From Marinobacterium rhizophilum DSM 18822 (GTDB lineage Bacteria > Pseudomonadota > Gammaproteobacteria > Pseudomonadales > Balneatricaceae), in NCBI RefSeq assembly GCF_000378045.1, contig NZ_KB899091.1:248001-312000 (forward strand): a stretch of DNA of 64,000 nucleotides, in the 5' to 3' direction. The notes below the pieces were generated by a model. It made no database searches and was not told the origin of the DNA. It saw nothing but the letters and a program-made list of their open reading frames with translations. The translations under genes and the position numbers were made by a program. Below are positions 17,366-26,264 of the stretch, in pieces. Positions within the stretch are counted from its first letter, which is position 1, and the number at the start of each line of letters is the position of its first letter.

Positions 17366-18646
17366 ATGTCCCTGGTAATGCTCGGCATCATGATTGTTCT
17401 GCTGCTCGCCGGCTTTCCGATGATGATGCCCCTGCTGGCCGCCGCGATGCTGGCCTTTGTTCTCTATCTCCCGGACCTGAGCCTGCAACAAGTGGTCCAG
17501 CAGATGATTGGTGGCGTCAAACCCGCCGCCCTGATTGCCGTCCCGATGTTTATCCTTGCCGCCGATATCATCACTCGCGGCCATTCGGCCGACCGACTGG
17601 TCGATGTGGTGATGCGCTTCATGGGCCATATCCGTGGTGGCCTTGCAGTATCGGTCACCGTCGCCTGTGCCCTGTTCGGCGCGGTCTGCGGTTCAACGCA
17701 GGCCACCGTGGTCGCTGTCGGGGGAGCCATGCGCCCGCGTATGCTTAAGGCCGGCTACAACGATGGATTTTCGATCGGTCTGATCATCAATGCGGCTGAC
17801 CTGGCCTACCTGATCCCGCCCTCGATCGGCATGATCATCTACGGGGTGATTTCCGGCACGTCCATATCGGAACTGTTCATCGCCGGCCTCGGACCCGGAC
17901 TGCTGATAATCGTGCTGTTCTCGATCTACTGCATCTGGTACGCCAAACGGCACAATATTCCGGTCGAGCCGAAAGCCAGCTGGGGCGAACGCCTGGCCTC
18001 TATTCGCCGGGCCATCTGGCCCATGGGCTTCCCGGCCATCGTTGTCGGCGGCATCTATGGCGGTATCTTCAGCCCGACCGAAGCCGCGGCCATCTGTGTG
18101 CTCTATGCGCTGGTTCTGGAAGTCATCGTGTTCCGCTCGATAAAGCCGCGCGATATCTTCGAGATCGCCCTGTCGACCGGCGCCGTGACGTCGGTGGTTT
18201 TTATCCTGATCGCAGCCGGTGCTGCCTTCTCCTGGGTGCTGTCCTACGCCCAGATCCCGCAACAGCTCATCGCCTCGATCGGGCTGGAAGGCGCCAGCCC
18301 GGTCATGACGCTGGTGGCGATCAACATCGCCTTCTTTATCGGCTGCATGTTTGTCGACTCGATTGTCGTCATCCTGATTCTGGTGCCGATCTTTGCACCA
18401 CTGATCAAGACTGCAGGGCTCGATCCGGTACTGGTTGGCGTACTGATCACATTGCAGGTCGCCATCGGCGCGGCGACACCTCCCTTTGGCTGCAACATCT
18501 TCACGGCCGTCGCGGTATTCCGCCGCCCGTTCATTGACGTAATCCGCGGCGTGCCACCCTTTCTCGTGATCCTGCTCTTTGCCACCGTATTGCTGGTAAC
18601 TTTCCCGCAGATCTCGCTCTTCCTGCGGGACATCGCGTTCCGCTGA
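17366..18646 (+). CDS. TRAP transporter large permease, DctM family
   Basis: Transport subunit of about 426 residues with roughly 12 hydrophobic segments. Typical DctM motifs are visible: AVPMFILAADIITRG, GAVCGSTQATVVAVGGAMRPRM, DLAYLIPPSIGMIIYGVISGTSISELFIAGLGPGLL, FGGIYGGIFSPTEAAA-like GGIYGGIFSPTEAAAI, and ATPPFGCNIF. The ATG at 17366 is chosen because AGAGGAG lies eight bases upstream; an in-frame GTG at 17357 lies inside that site. It follows the dctQ-like gene by 17 bp and completes a Na+-driven TRAP importer. Confidence 0.93.
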   Translation: MSLVMLGIMIVLLLAGFPMMMPLLAAAMLAFVLYLPDLSLQQVVQQMIGGVKPAALIAVPMFILAADIITRGHSADRLVDVVMRFMGHIRGGLAVSVTVACALFGAVCGSTQATVVAVGGAMRPRMLKAGYNDGFSIGLIINAADLAYLIPPSIGMIIYGVISGTSISELFIAGLGPGLLIIVLFSIYCIWYAKRHNIPVEPKASWGERLASIRRAIWPMGFPAIVVGGIYGGIFSPTEAAAICVLYALVLEVIVFRSIKPRDIFEIALSTGAVTSVVFILIAAGAAFSWVLSYAQIPQQLIASIGLEGASPVMTLVAINIAFFIGCMFVDSIVVILILVPIFAPLIKTAGLDPVLVGVLITLQVAIGAATPPFGCNIFTAVAVFRRPFIDVIRGVPPFLVILLFATVLLVTFPQISLFLRDIAFR

Positions 18647-19149
18647 GGCGGGAGCATCCTGTTCGGGGCCTTCGGGCCCCTGGTTGATTCAGTCTCCACG
18701 ATAGGCGCAGGATCCAGCCTGCACAGCGCTGCACTCCAGGGTGCGCCTTCAGGGTTTCGAAGAACATAAAAAGGGACGCATAACGCAAAAACCCGCAAAC
18801 GGTCTGGCCGTTTGCGGGTTGGCTGGAATCAACTGATGTCAGCTGAAAAGGAAAAGCTCAGGAATCACTTGATGACGCCGGGCGCGACGCTTAACGGCGG
18901 ACGAACCGGCGCCTCAGGGCAGACACGCCGTCGGCCTGATCATTCAGGCTGGCGCCACCCGCGCCACGCAACCGTTCAGCACCACTCGCCCCCGATCGGC
19001 TAAACGTTGCGCGGGAGCGTCTGACCCGCTCGCTGATTAAAGCCCCGCCAATGGCCGCCCTGCGAGCCTGGCTTCACGTTCAATAGAGGCCGTTTTACCC
19101 GCCTGGATATCCCTTGATAGCCACTACCGTCTGCAAGCTGTGCGGGACC
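18647..19149. other. Convergent intergenic region with two stem-loops
   Basis: There is no gene in this 500-bp gap. Just past the TRAP operon a 6-bp stem with a UUCG loop (GGGGCC 18665-18670, GGCCCC 18675-18680) may end it. Further on, CCCGCAAACGG / CCGTTTGCGGG (about 18791-18817) is followed on the minus strand by TTTTT, so it reads as a terminator for leftward transcription coming from the glutamate dehydrogenase gene, about 330 bp past its stop. The remaining sequence (18820-19149) shows nothing recognisable. Confidence 0.6.
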
Positions 19150-22100
19150 TCAGTCCGCCACCGTTCCACTTTGATGCGCCAGTTGCGCGAGTTCGCGCAA
19201 CGCCACCGAAAAGACCGCGCTTTCCTGCTGCCCGACCGCCCTAAGGTCCGCCAGCATCTGCTGCCAGCGCTCTAGCGCCGCGGCGTGCCGCGAGAGCCAG
19301 CGTTCGATCGGCGTACCGCAAGCGTCCGGGGTCTGCTCCAGGCGCAGGACGCTCAGGGCCAGTGCCTGCTGCTGTGCGTCCAGGTCATCGCGATAGCCAT
19401 CGCGCGCCAGCGCCTGCCAGTGACTGTCGGCCATCAGCGCCTTCACCTGCTGGTCGAACCAGTGCAGATCCAGCCGCTCGCCCAGGCCATAGTAGACGTC
19501 GGCGGCCTGTTCGACCGGCATGCCGGACCTTTCAGCCACTTCGATGATCGCGAGCGCCGGATACAGACAGTCGGCACCGGCAACGATCTTGGCGAGCGCC
19601 TCCGGCACCCCTTTCTCCATCAGGCCGGCATGGCGCAGCGTCCAGGACTCCAGCCGGTCGCCACTGAGGCGCTGGTCGAGGCCCTGGCTGAGCGCCGCCA
19701 CGCCGTCACGGAAGCGTGCCTGGGTCTTCGCGGCGTTGCGCAGCATGTCGGGCTGACGCAGGAACCAGCGGCAGGCCCGGCGCGCCAGTCGGATCAGATC
19801 GGCCATCATGTCAAGCTGTACCGATGCCGGCACCTGGTTGTCAAGGGCCTCGATCTGCTGCCAAAGGTCGGGGAGCGCGAAGAGATCGCGGGCGATGACG
19901 TAGGCAATGACGATCTCGGCGAGGTCGATGCCGGTCGATTGCTGCAGCCGATGCGCGAAGGTTGACCCCATGGTATTGACCAGATCGTTGGCGAGCTGGG
20001 TGGCGACAATTTCCCGTCGCAGCCGGTGCCGGTACAGCGGTTCGCGGAACTCTGCGACCATCCGCTGCGGGAAGGCGCTTTCCAGCGCCTGCATCAGGCA
20101 GTCATCGTCCATGAATCGCGGGGCCTTGATCAGCGCCTCCTTGAGCTGCGCCCGGGCATAGGCAAGCAGCACGGACAGCTCGGGCCTGGTAAGGCTCAGT
20201 CCCCGGGTCCTGCGCTCCTCCAGGGCAGTGTCATCCGGCAGCCCCTCGAGCCCCCGGTCGAGCCGCCCGCCGGCCTCCAGCTGATGGATCAGGCGCAGAT
20301 ACTCGTCAGGCGCCCGCTGCGCCTGGCGCTCGGCCAGGCTTAGCGCCTGCACCTGGCGATAGTTGTTGCGCAACACCAGGGTCGCGACGTCATCGGTCAT
20401 CTCCTGCAGCAGACGGTTGCGCTGTTTCATCGTCATGTCGCCGCCGGCCACCAGCTCGTTGAGCAGGATCTTGATATTGACCTCGTGGTCCGAGCAGTCG
20501 ACGCCGCCCGCATTGTCGATGAAATCGGTGTTGCAGGCACCGCCGCGGCCGCCGAACTCGACCCGTGCCAGCTGGGTGAAACCGAGGTTGCCACCCTCGC
20601 CCAGCACGCGGCAGCGCAGTTGCCGGGCGTCGATGCGCAGGCCGTCGTTGGCCTTGTCGCCAACGTCAGTCTGGCTTTCATGGCTGGCCTTGACGTAGGT
20701 GCCGATGCCGCCGTTCCAGATCAGATCGACCGGCGCGCGCAGCAGCGCGCTGATCAGCTCGGCCGGCGACAAGCGCGCCTCGGCGATATCGAAGCGCTCG
20801 CGCATCTGTGGCGATATCGCAACCCACTTGGCACTGCGGGAGAAGATGCCGCCACCGGCCGAGATCAGGCTGCTGTCGTAGTCGGCCCAGGACGAACGCG
20901 GCAACCCGAACAGGCGCTCCCGTTCGGCGAAGCCCGTCGCCGCATCGGGGTCGGGATCGATGAAGATATGCTGATGGTTGAAGGCCGCCACCAGCTGGAT
21001 ATGTCGTGACAGCAGCATGCCGTTGCCGAACACGTCCCCCGCCATGTCGCCGATGCCGATCACGGTAAAGGCCTGGCTCTGGACATCCAGCTCCCGTTCG
21101 CGGAAGTGGCGTTTGACCGACTCCCAGCCGCCCCGCGCCGTGATGCCCATTTTCTTGTGGTCGTAGCCCTGGCTGCCACCCGAAGCAAAGGCATCACCCA
21201 GCCAGAAGCCGTAATCCGATGCCAGGTCGTTGGCGATATCGGAGAAGGTCGCGGTGCCCTTGTCGGCCGCCACCACCAGATAGGGATCGTCGCCGTCGTG
21301 CCGCACAACATCGACCGGCGGCACCAGCTCGCCGCCGACAAGATTGTCCGTCAGATCCAGCAGGCCGCTGATAAAAGTCCGGTAGCAGGCGATGCCCTCG
21401 GCCAGCACCTCGTCGCGCCCACCGCCCGCCGGCAGTTGCCTGGCCACGAAGCCACCCTTGGCGCCGACCGGCACGATCACCGCATTCTTGACCTGCTGCG
21501 CCTTCACCAGGCCGAGGATTTCGGTGCGGTAGTCCTCCAGCCGGTCGGACCAGCGCAGGCCGCCCCGAGCCACCTTGCCAGCGCGCAGGTGAACGCCTTC
21601 GACGCGCGGCGAATAGACGAAGATCTCGTACATCGGCCGCGGCGGCGGTACGTCGGGAATCGCCCGCGGATCGAACTTGAACGAAAAGTAGCCTTTGGGC
21701 TGGCCGTCGCTGCCGCTCTGGAAATAGTTGGTCCGCAGCGTCGCCTGGATAAGCACCAGGTAGCGGCGCAGGATCTTGTCGTCATCCAGGCTCTCGACCC
21801 GGTCCAGCGCATCGAGGACACTCTGCTCGAGCCGCCCGGCCAGCGTCCTGGCCTTGGCGCTGGCCTGGCGCACCGGTTCCAGCCGGGCGCGGAACAGTGC
21901 CACCAGCTGGCGGGCGATATGTGGGTGTCGGCCCAGCGCCTCGGCCATGTAGGTTTGGCTGAAACCGAAGCCCAGCTGTTTGGCGTAGCGCGCGAAGGCG
22001 CGCAGCAGTGCCACCTCGCGCCAGGGCAGCCCCGCCGCCAGCACGAGCCGGTTGAAGGGGTCGTTTTCCGCCTCGCCGTTCCACAGTCGCAGGAAGGTCT

Positions 22101-23970
22101 CCTGCACGAGGGGCTTGATCGCCTCGAGCTCCACCGGCCCGGCCGTCGCGGGGGTCAGCGTGAAGTCATGCAGCCACAGGCTGCGGCCATCGCGCGCCCG
22201 CACCGGATAGGGATGTTCCCCCAGCACCCGGAACCCCAGCTGCTCGAGGATGGGCAACGCATCGGACAGTACCAGCGGCTCGCCGGCCCGGTAGAGCTTG
22301 CAGCGCAGCAGATCGGATTGCGGCTCCAGCGCACGGTAAAAGCTCATGGCCAGCGGCCGGGCCGCCGTCAGGCCGTCGAGGTGCTGGATATCGATGACGG
22401 CGCTGCGCGGCGAGAAATGCTCGCGGTAGGCCGATGGGAACGCCTGGCCGAACAGCTGATTCTGGCGATTGCCGGTTTCTTCGCCGCTGGCTTCCAGCAG
22501 TTCCCGCCGCAGCTCATCGTTCCAGGCCCGCGAGACGTCGACGACGCGCCCCTCGAGCGCCGCGCCATCAAAGGCCACCGCGGTCTGCGGATCCACGCGG
22601 ACAACAAAATGCACCCGGGCCAGTGTCGATTCACTGAGGCGGGTGCGAAACTCGGTTTCCTGCGCCTGCAACTGCTCGGTCAGCACATCCTGCACCTGCT
22701 GGCGCAGCGCGCTGCTGAACTGCTCCCGCGGCACATAGTAGAGACAGGAATAGAAGCGGCTGCACGCCTCCCGGCGCACCAGCAGCCGCACCTTGTGCCG
22801 TTCTTGCAGATCAAACACGCCCATGGCGATGCGGTACAGCTCCTCCGGGGACGCCAGGAACAGCTCCTCACGCGGCAGGTCCTCCAGCACGTCCAGCAGC
22901 GCCTTGCGGCTGTGGCCCGCGTGGATAAAGCCCGCCCGTTCGATCACCGCCTCGATCTTGCGGCGCACGACCGGGATCTGCAGCGGTGACTGCCGATAGA
23001 CCGACGAGGTGTAAAGGCCGATGAAACGGCACTCGCCGACCGGTTCGCCATGCTCGTCCAGGTGCCGCACCCGGACCACGTCCAGGTAGGCGGGTCTGTG
23101 CACCCGCGAACGCCGGCCGGCCCTGGCGAAATCGAGCGGTGCATTGCCCGGCGCGGCTTTCAGCTCCCCGGTCAGGGTTTCGCCACGGCACCGTTTGGCG
23201 ATCCCGAGTGACGGCCCGGCGGGCGACTGTACCGCGTTGGCGCCGTCTGCGAGATCGAACTCCTCGACGCCGAGGAAAATGAAGCGGTCATCGAGCAGCC
23301 AGTCGAGGAAGGCCCGGGACTCATCGATCTCCCCTTCGGCCGGAGGCTGCGGCAACCGGTCCAGCAATTGCGCCGCACGGGCCTGCATCGCCGGAAAATC
23401 GGCCACGGCGATCCGCACATCGGCGAGCACGTCGAGTATCCCCTGCTGAATCGTTTTCATGACCTCGGGATCGGATTGCCGGTCGATCTCGAGGTGAATC
23501 AGCGACTCGAGCCGCCCCCCCGCGTCGCACTCGCCCGCCGGCTGCAAGACCTCCAGCCGGCCGTCGTTGCGAGCCACCCGCAGTACCGTATTGCAGATGC
23601 CATGTATGACCAGCTCGCGCCGGTTCAGCTCCATGCGTACCGAGTCCACCAGAAACGGCGTGTCGCCCTGCAGGATCTCGATCACGGTATGCTGGCTCTG
23701 CCAGCCGTGCTGTTCGTAGTCGGGATTGAACACCCGCACTTTCGGCGCCGTGGCATCATACTGCTGCAGGAACTGCCAGGCGGACAGGGTGACGCCGTGC
23801 AGATCCTCCGGCGGGGCCTGCATCAGTTCATTGACTGGTACGACCTGGTAGTACTGGCGGGCGAATTCGCTGATCGCAGTCACCTCCTGCATGGGAAAGC
23901 GTGCCTCCAGGCACTCGGTAAGACGGGTCAGGAGTTGTTCTTTATTATTGAGAAGACCGGAGTCGGGCAT
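19150..23970 (-). CDS. gdhB: NAD-dependent glutamate dehydrogenase, 180-kDa class
   Basis: Catabolic enzyme of about 1606 residues that deaminates glutamate to 2-oxoglutarate and ammonia with NAD. The length matches the large bacterial class. A long N-terminal regulatory region (ACT-like segments) is followed by the catalytic core: KVARGGLRWSDRLEDYRTEILGLVKAQQVKNAV (about 793-827), VPVGAKGGFV with the catalytic lysine (about 831-840), and the nucleotide-binding part with VIGIGDMAGDVFGNGM. The start at 23968-23970 gives MPDSGLLNNKEQLL. The 44 upstream codons run through the hairpin repeats at 24043-24143 and are not coding. It lies downstream of an amino-acid symporter on the same strand, fitting amino-acid catabolism. 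Confidence 0.95.
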   Translation of the reverse strand: MPDSGLLNNKEQLLTRLTECLEARFPMQEVTAISEFARQYYQVVPVNELMQAPPEDLHGVTLSAWQFLQQYDATAPKVRVFNPDYEQHGWQSQHTVIEILQGDTPFLVDSVRMELNRRELVIHGICNTVLRVARNDGRLEVLQPAGECDAGGRLESLIHLEIDRQSDPEVMKTIQQGILDVLADVRIAVADFPAMQARAAQLLDRLPQPPAEGEIDESRAFLDWLLDDRFIFLGVEEFDLADGANAVQSPAGPSLGIAKRCRGETLTGELKAAPGNAPLDFARAGRRSRVHRPAYLDVVRVRHLDEHGEPVGECRFIGLYTSSVYRQSPLQIPVVRRKIEAVIERAGFIHAGHSRKALLDVLEDLPREELFLASPEELYRIAMGVFDLQERHKVRLLVRREACSRFYSCLYYVPREQFSSALRQQVQDVLTEQLQAQETEFRTRLSESTLARVHFVVRVDPQTAVAFDGAALEGRVVDVSRAWNDELRRELLEASGEETGNRQNQLFGQAFPSAYREHFSPRSAVIDIQHLDGLTAARPLAMSFYRALEPQSDLLRCKLYRAGEPLVLSDALPILEQLGFRVLGEHPYPVRARDGRSLWLHDFTLTPATAGPVELEAIKPLVQETFLRLWNGEAENDPFNRLVLAAGLPWREVALLRAFARYAKQLGFGFSQTYMAEALGRHPHIARQLVALFRARLEPVRQASAKARTLAGRLEQSVLDALDRVESLDDDKILRRYLVLIQATLRTNYFQSGSDGQPKGYFSFKFDPRAIPDVPPPRPMYEIFVYSPRVEGVHLRAGKVARGGLRWSDRLEDYRTEILGLVKAQQVKNAVIVPVGAKGGFVARQLPAGGGRDEVLAEGIACYRTFISGLLDLTDNLVGGELVPPVDVVRHDGDDPYLVVAADKGTATFSDIANDLASDYGFWLGDAFASGGSQGYDHKKMGITARGGWESVKRHFRERELDVQSQAFTVIGIGDMAGDVFGNGMLLSRHIQLVAAFNHQHIFIDPDPDAATGFAERERLFGLPRSSWADYDSSLISAGGGIFSRSAKWVAISPQMRERFDIAEARLSPAELISALLRAPVDLIWNGGIGTYVKASHESQTDVGDKANDGLRIDARQLRCRVLGEGGNLGFTQLARVEFGGRGGACNTDFIDNAGGVDCSDHEVNIKILLNELVAGGDMTMKQRNRLLQEMTDDVATLVLRNNYRQVQALSLAERQAQRAPDEYLRLIHQLEAGGRLDRGLEGLPDDTALEERRTRGLSLTRPELSVLLAYARAQLKEALIKAPRFMDDDCLMQALESAFPQRMVAEFREPLYRHRLRREIVATQLANDLVNTMGSTFAHRLQQSTGIDLAEIVIAYVIARDLFALPDLWQQIEALDNQVPASVQLDMMADLIRLARRACRWFLRQPDMLRNAAKTQARFRDGVAALSQGLDQRLSGDRLESWTLRHAGLMEKGVPEALAKIVAGADCLYPALAIIEVAERSGMPVEQAADVYYGLGERLDLHWFDQQVKALMADSHWQALARDGYRDDLDAQQQALALSVLRLEQTPDACGTPIERWLSRHAAALERWQQMLADLRAVGQQESAVFSVALRELAQLAHQSGTVAD

Positions 23971-24042
23971 ATAACACCTGCGTGAAGCTCGGTAAAGGTT
24001 GGCAATGGATCGCCGCGCCTGCGCATCCCTGCACCCGCGGCA

Positions 24043-24143
24043 TGACCGCCATGGATGGCGGGAAACCTGACTTTGCAGGAGCACAAAGTCAGTGACCGCC
24101 ATGGATGGCGGAAATCCTGTAAACGCAGCAGCGATTTACAGGA
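24043..24143. repeat. Chained hairpin repeats upstream of the glutamate dehydrogenase gene
   Basis: Two exact copies of TGACCGCCATGGATGGCGG (24043-24061 and 24093-24111, 50-bp period) are each a near-palindrome. Between them CTGACTTTG (24067-24075) pairs with CAAAGTCAG (24084-24092). After the second copy TCCTGTAAA (24115-24123) pairs with TTTACAGGA (24135-24143). The result is four hairpins in a row, two with conserved and two with unrelated arms, in the gap between the symporter and dehydrogenase genes. Confidence 0.88.
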
Positions 24144-24231
24144 ACTGTTCGTCCTGAACATAAAAAGCCGCCGGCGACGCGCGACGGGCATGCAGCCAGC
24201 CGCGCGTCGCCCTTGGCTTGGGGTGCTCGGA

Positions 24232-25701
24232 TCAGTTGGAGCTGACAGCGCCTGCGGCAGCGCCCTGCGGAACCTGCTCGAGGTCTTCCGGCTCGATCTC
24301 CCAGGCAGCAGCATCGATGTTCAGGTCGCTAAACTTGGCGGCGTCGAAGATCGGCTGCTCAATACCGGCGCTGATCTGGTCATCGAAATCACGCATGATG
24401 CGCAGGCCCGGCTTGATCAGCATGATCAGGGCGATCAGGTTGGCCACCGCCAGCAGACCCATGGTCACATCGGCGAAGGCAAACACCGTGCCCAGGTCCG
24501 TGGTGGCGCCCCAGCACACCAGGCCAATGATGGCGACCCGAAAGCCATTGAACAGGTTCTGGTTGTCGTCGGTGAAGTAGTTGATGCTGTTTTCACCCAG
24601 GTAGTAGTTGTACAGAATGGTGCTGAAACCAAACAGCAGCAGCGCAACGCTGACGAAGCTGCGGCCCCATTCACCGACGTGCTCGGCCAGGGAAGCCTGC
24701 GTCAGCGCCACACCACCGATGTCGCTCATACTGGCCGGGTCATAGACGCCGCTGAGCAGGATGATGAAGGCCGTGGCCGAACAGATGATCAGGGTATCGA
24801 TAAACACCGAGAACGACTGCACGATGCCCTGGTTGGCCGGGTGCGGCACATAGGCCACCGCCGCCACGTTAGGAGCACTGCCCAGGCCCGCTTCGTTGGA
24901 GAAAAGGCCGCGTTTGAGACCCATCATGATGGCGGCACCGATGCCGCCGCCGATAGCCGGCTCAAGGCCAAAGGCGCTCTTGACGATCAGCATGAAGACA
25001 TCGGGAATGCGCTCCAGGTTCATGCCCAGCACCACCAGCGCAGTGAGGATATAGCCGCCGGCCATGACCGGTACCAGCACCTCGGACACCTTGGCGATAC
25101 GCTTGACGCCGCCGAAGATGATCAGGCCGACGATCATCGCCAGACCAATACCGGAATAGAACACCGGCACACCAAAGGCATCCTCAAAGGAGGTGGCCAC
25201 GGCGTAGGACTGCAGGGCGGTAAAGCCGAAACCGAAGGTCAGCAGCAGCAGCACGGAGTACAGACCGGCCAGCCATTTCCAGTTGCTGCCCAGACCGCGG
25301 GCGATGTAGTAGGCCGGTCCGCCACGGTAGGAGCCGTCCGGTTCCGCCTGCTTGTAGGCCTGCGCCAGGGTGCACTCGAGGTAGCTGGTGGCCATGCCCA
25401 TCAGGCCGACCATCCACATCCAGAAGATGGCACCCGGTCCACCGAGGGTGATCGCAACGGCGACGCCGGCGATATTACCGCCACCGACACGGCCGGCGAC
25501 CGACAGCAGCAGCGCCTGAAACGAACTCAGGTGACCGTGCTTGTCGCGCTGAAACGCCTGGCTGGCGCTGAGGATCCGGAACATGCGGCCGAAGTAGCGA
25601 AACTGTACGAAGCGTGATGCGACGGTAAAGCCAATGCCGACGGCGATCAGCAATGCGATCAGTACCTTGCCCCAGAGAATGTCATTGAGAAAATCCAGCA
25701 T
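24232..25701 (-). CDS. Sodium:alanine (amino acid) symporter, AGCS family
   Basis: Inner-membrane Na+-coupled importer of about 489 residues with 10-11 hydrophobic helices. AGCS hallmarks are GRVGGGNIAGVAVAITLGGPGAIFWMWMVGLMGMATSYLECTLAQ and the GLKRGLFSNEAGLGSAPNVAAVA segment. Expected substrates are alanine, glycine or glutamine-like amino acids. The start is the ATG at 25699-25701; a TTG codon lies just before it. It is preceded by a leader of about 350 bases with a 20-bp hairpin and a consensus-like sigma-54 promoter at 26064-26079. A sigma-54 activator gene ends just upstream, so NtrC-type control is likely. Confidence 0.93.
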   Translation of the reverse strand: MLDFLNDILWGKVLIALLIAVGIGFTVASRFVQFRYFGRMFRILSASQAFQRDKHGHLSSFQALLLSVAGRVGGGNIAGVAVAITLGGPGAIFWMWMVGLMGMATSYLECTLAQAYKQAEPDGSYRGGPAYYIARGLGSNWKWLAGLYSVLLLLTFGFGFTALQSYAVATSFEDAFGVPVFYSGIGLAMIVGLIIFGGVKRIAKVSEVLVPVMAGGYILTALVVLGMNLERIPDVFMLIVKSAFGLEPAIGGGIGAAIMMGLKRGLFSNEAGLGSAPNVAAVAYVPHPANQGIVQSFSVFIDTLIICSATAFIILLSGVYDPASMSDIGGVALTQASLAEHVGEWGRSFVSVALLLFGFSTILYNYYLGENSINYFTDDNQNLFNGFRVAIIGLVCWGATTDLGTVFAFADVTMGLLAVANLIALIMLIKPGLRIMRDFDDQISAGIEQPIFDAAKFSDLNIDAAAWEIEPEDLEQVPQGAAAGAVSSN

Positions 25702-25964
25702 CAAAAAAGCCCCGTTGTTTTATTATTGAGAGAAGTGCAGGCCCGCTTACACCGCAGGGCTACACGCAAAGCGCTTGAAGGTGCGCGAAGGCTCCACGGC
25801 CGTAACACGGACGCCAAGACTCTGCCCGTTCCCCGACACATCGGAAAACGCCAGGCCCGGCACACTGCTGGACAGGCCACATGGAAACCACCCCCGCTGC
25901 GTGACGGCATCCCGCGTCTCTTCGAGCGCGGCTGTGCAGATCACCGCTACCGAATTCAGTACCG

Positions 25965-26009
25965 ACGCCAGGGCAGGGAATATCGCTCAGATATTCCCTG
26001 CCCTGGCGT
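25965..26009 (-). promoter_or_regulatory. Long hairpin in the leader of the AGCS symporter gene
   Basis: A perfect 20-bp stem (25965-25984 with 25990-26009) closes a 5-base loop. It falls about 45-90 bases after the start site predicted from the sigma-54 promoter. No T-run follows on the minus strand, so it looks like an mRNA structure rather than a simple terminator. The rest of the leader (25702-25964) shows no convincing ORF. Confidence 0.85.
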
Positions 26010-26063
26010 TCTGGCGTCGAGCGCTGCTGAGTGCCACAGGCGGGTAGCCGTCCAATTGAATAG

Positions 26064-26079
26064 AGCAAGCAGTGTGCCA
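26064..26079 (-). promoter_or_regulatory. Sigma-54 (-24/-12) promoter for the AGCS symporter gene
   Basis: On the minus strand the sequence reads TGGCACACTGCTTGCT: TGGCAC, five bases, TTGCT, with GG and GC 12 bases apart as in the RpoN consensus. The predicted start is near 26053. A gene for a sigma-54 activator ends at 26265, directly upstream. Confidence 0.85.
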
Positions 26080-26198
26080 GCCTCACGGACACCGACTAAC
26101 TCTTTGTTTTTAAATAACTAAAGAACGAACGAGGAGATCGAGTTTAATATCGAAGGGGTATAACCAAATACACCGGAATTTCACAAAAAAACAATAAG

Positions 26199-26261
26199 CA
26201 CTTACTAATCAAAGTGTTATGTGAATTCTTTCGAGGTTATAGGAAATGCGCAGGTTATAGG
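26199..26261 (-). promoter_or_regulatory. Candidate upstream activator sites for the sigma-54 promoter
   Basis: CACTT (26199-26203) and AAGTG (26212-26216) form an inverted repeat over 8 bases, about 130-140 bp upstream of the -24/-12 element. Further up, AGGTTATAGG occurs twice (26234-26243 and 26252-26261) with an 18-bp period. Both are at suitable distance for enhancer binding; neither is a known motif to me. Confidence 0.45.
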
Positions 26262-26264
26262 GGT

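Noticed and set aside
21106-22989. A 627-codon plus-strand frame inside the glutamate dehydrogenase gene
   Set aside because: It is the antisense shadow of a high-GC gene with strong catalytic motifs on the other strand.
24055-25617. A 520-codon plus-strand frame opposite the symporter gene
   Set aside because: It is the shadow of the AGCS gene; its product is rich in His, Gln and Asp with no hydrophobic or domain pattern, and the minus-strand gene has clear family motifs.
25760-26092. A leader peptide in the symporter 5' region
   Set aside because: The frame has no ribosome site and runs through the 20-bp hairpin; there is no run of regulatory codons.
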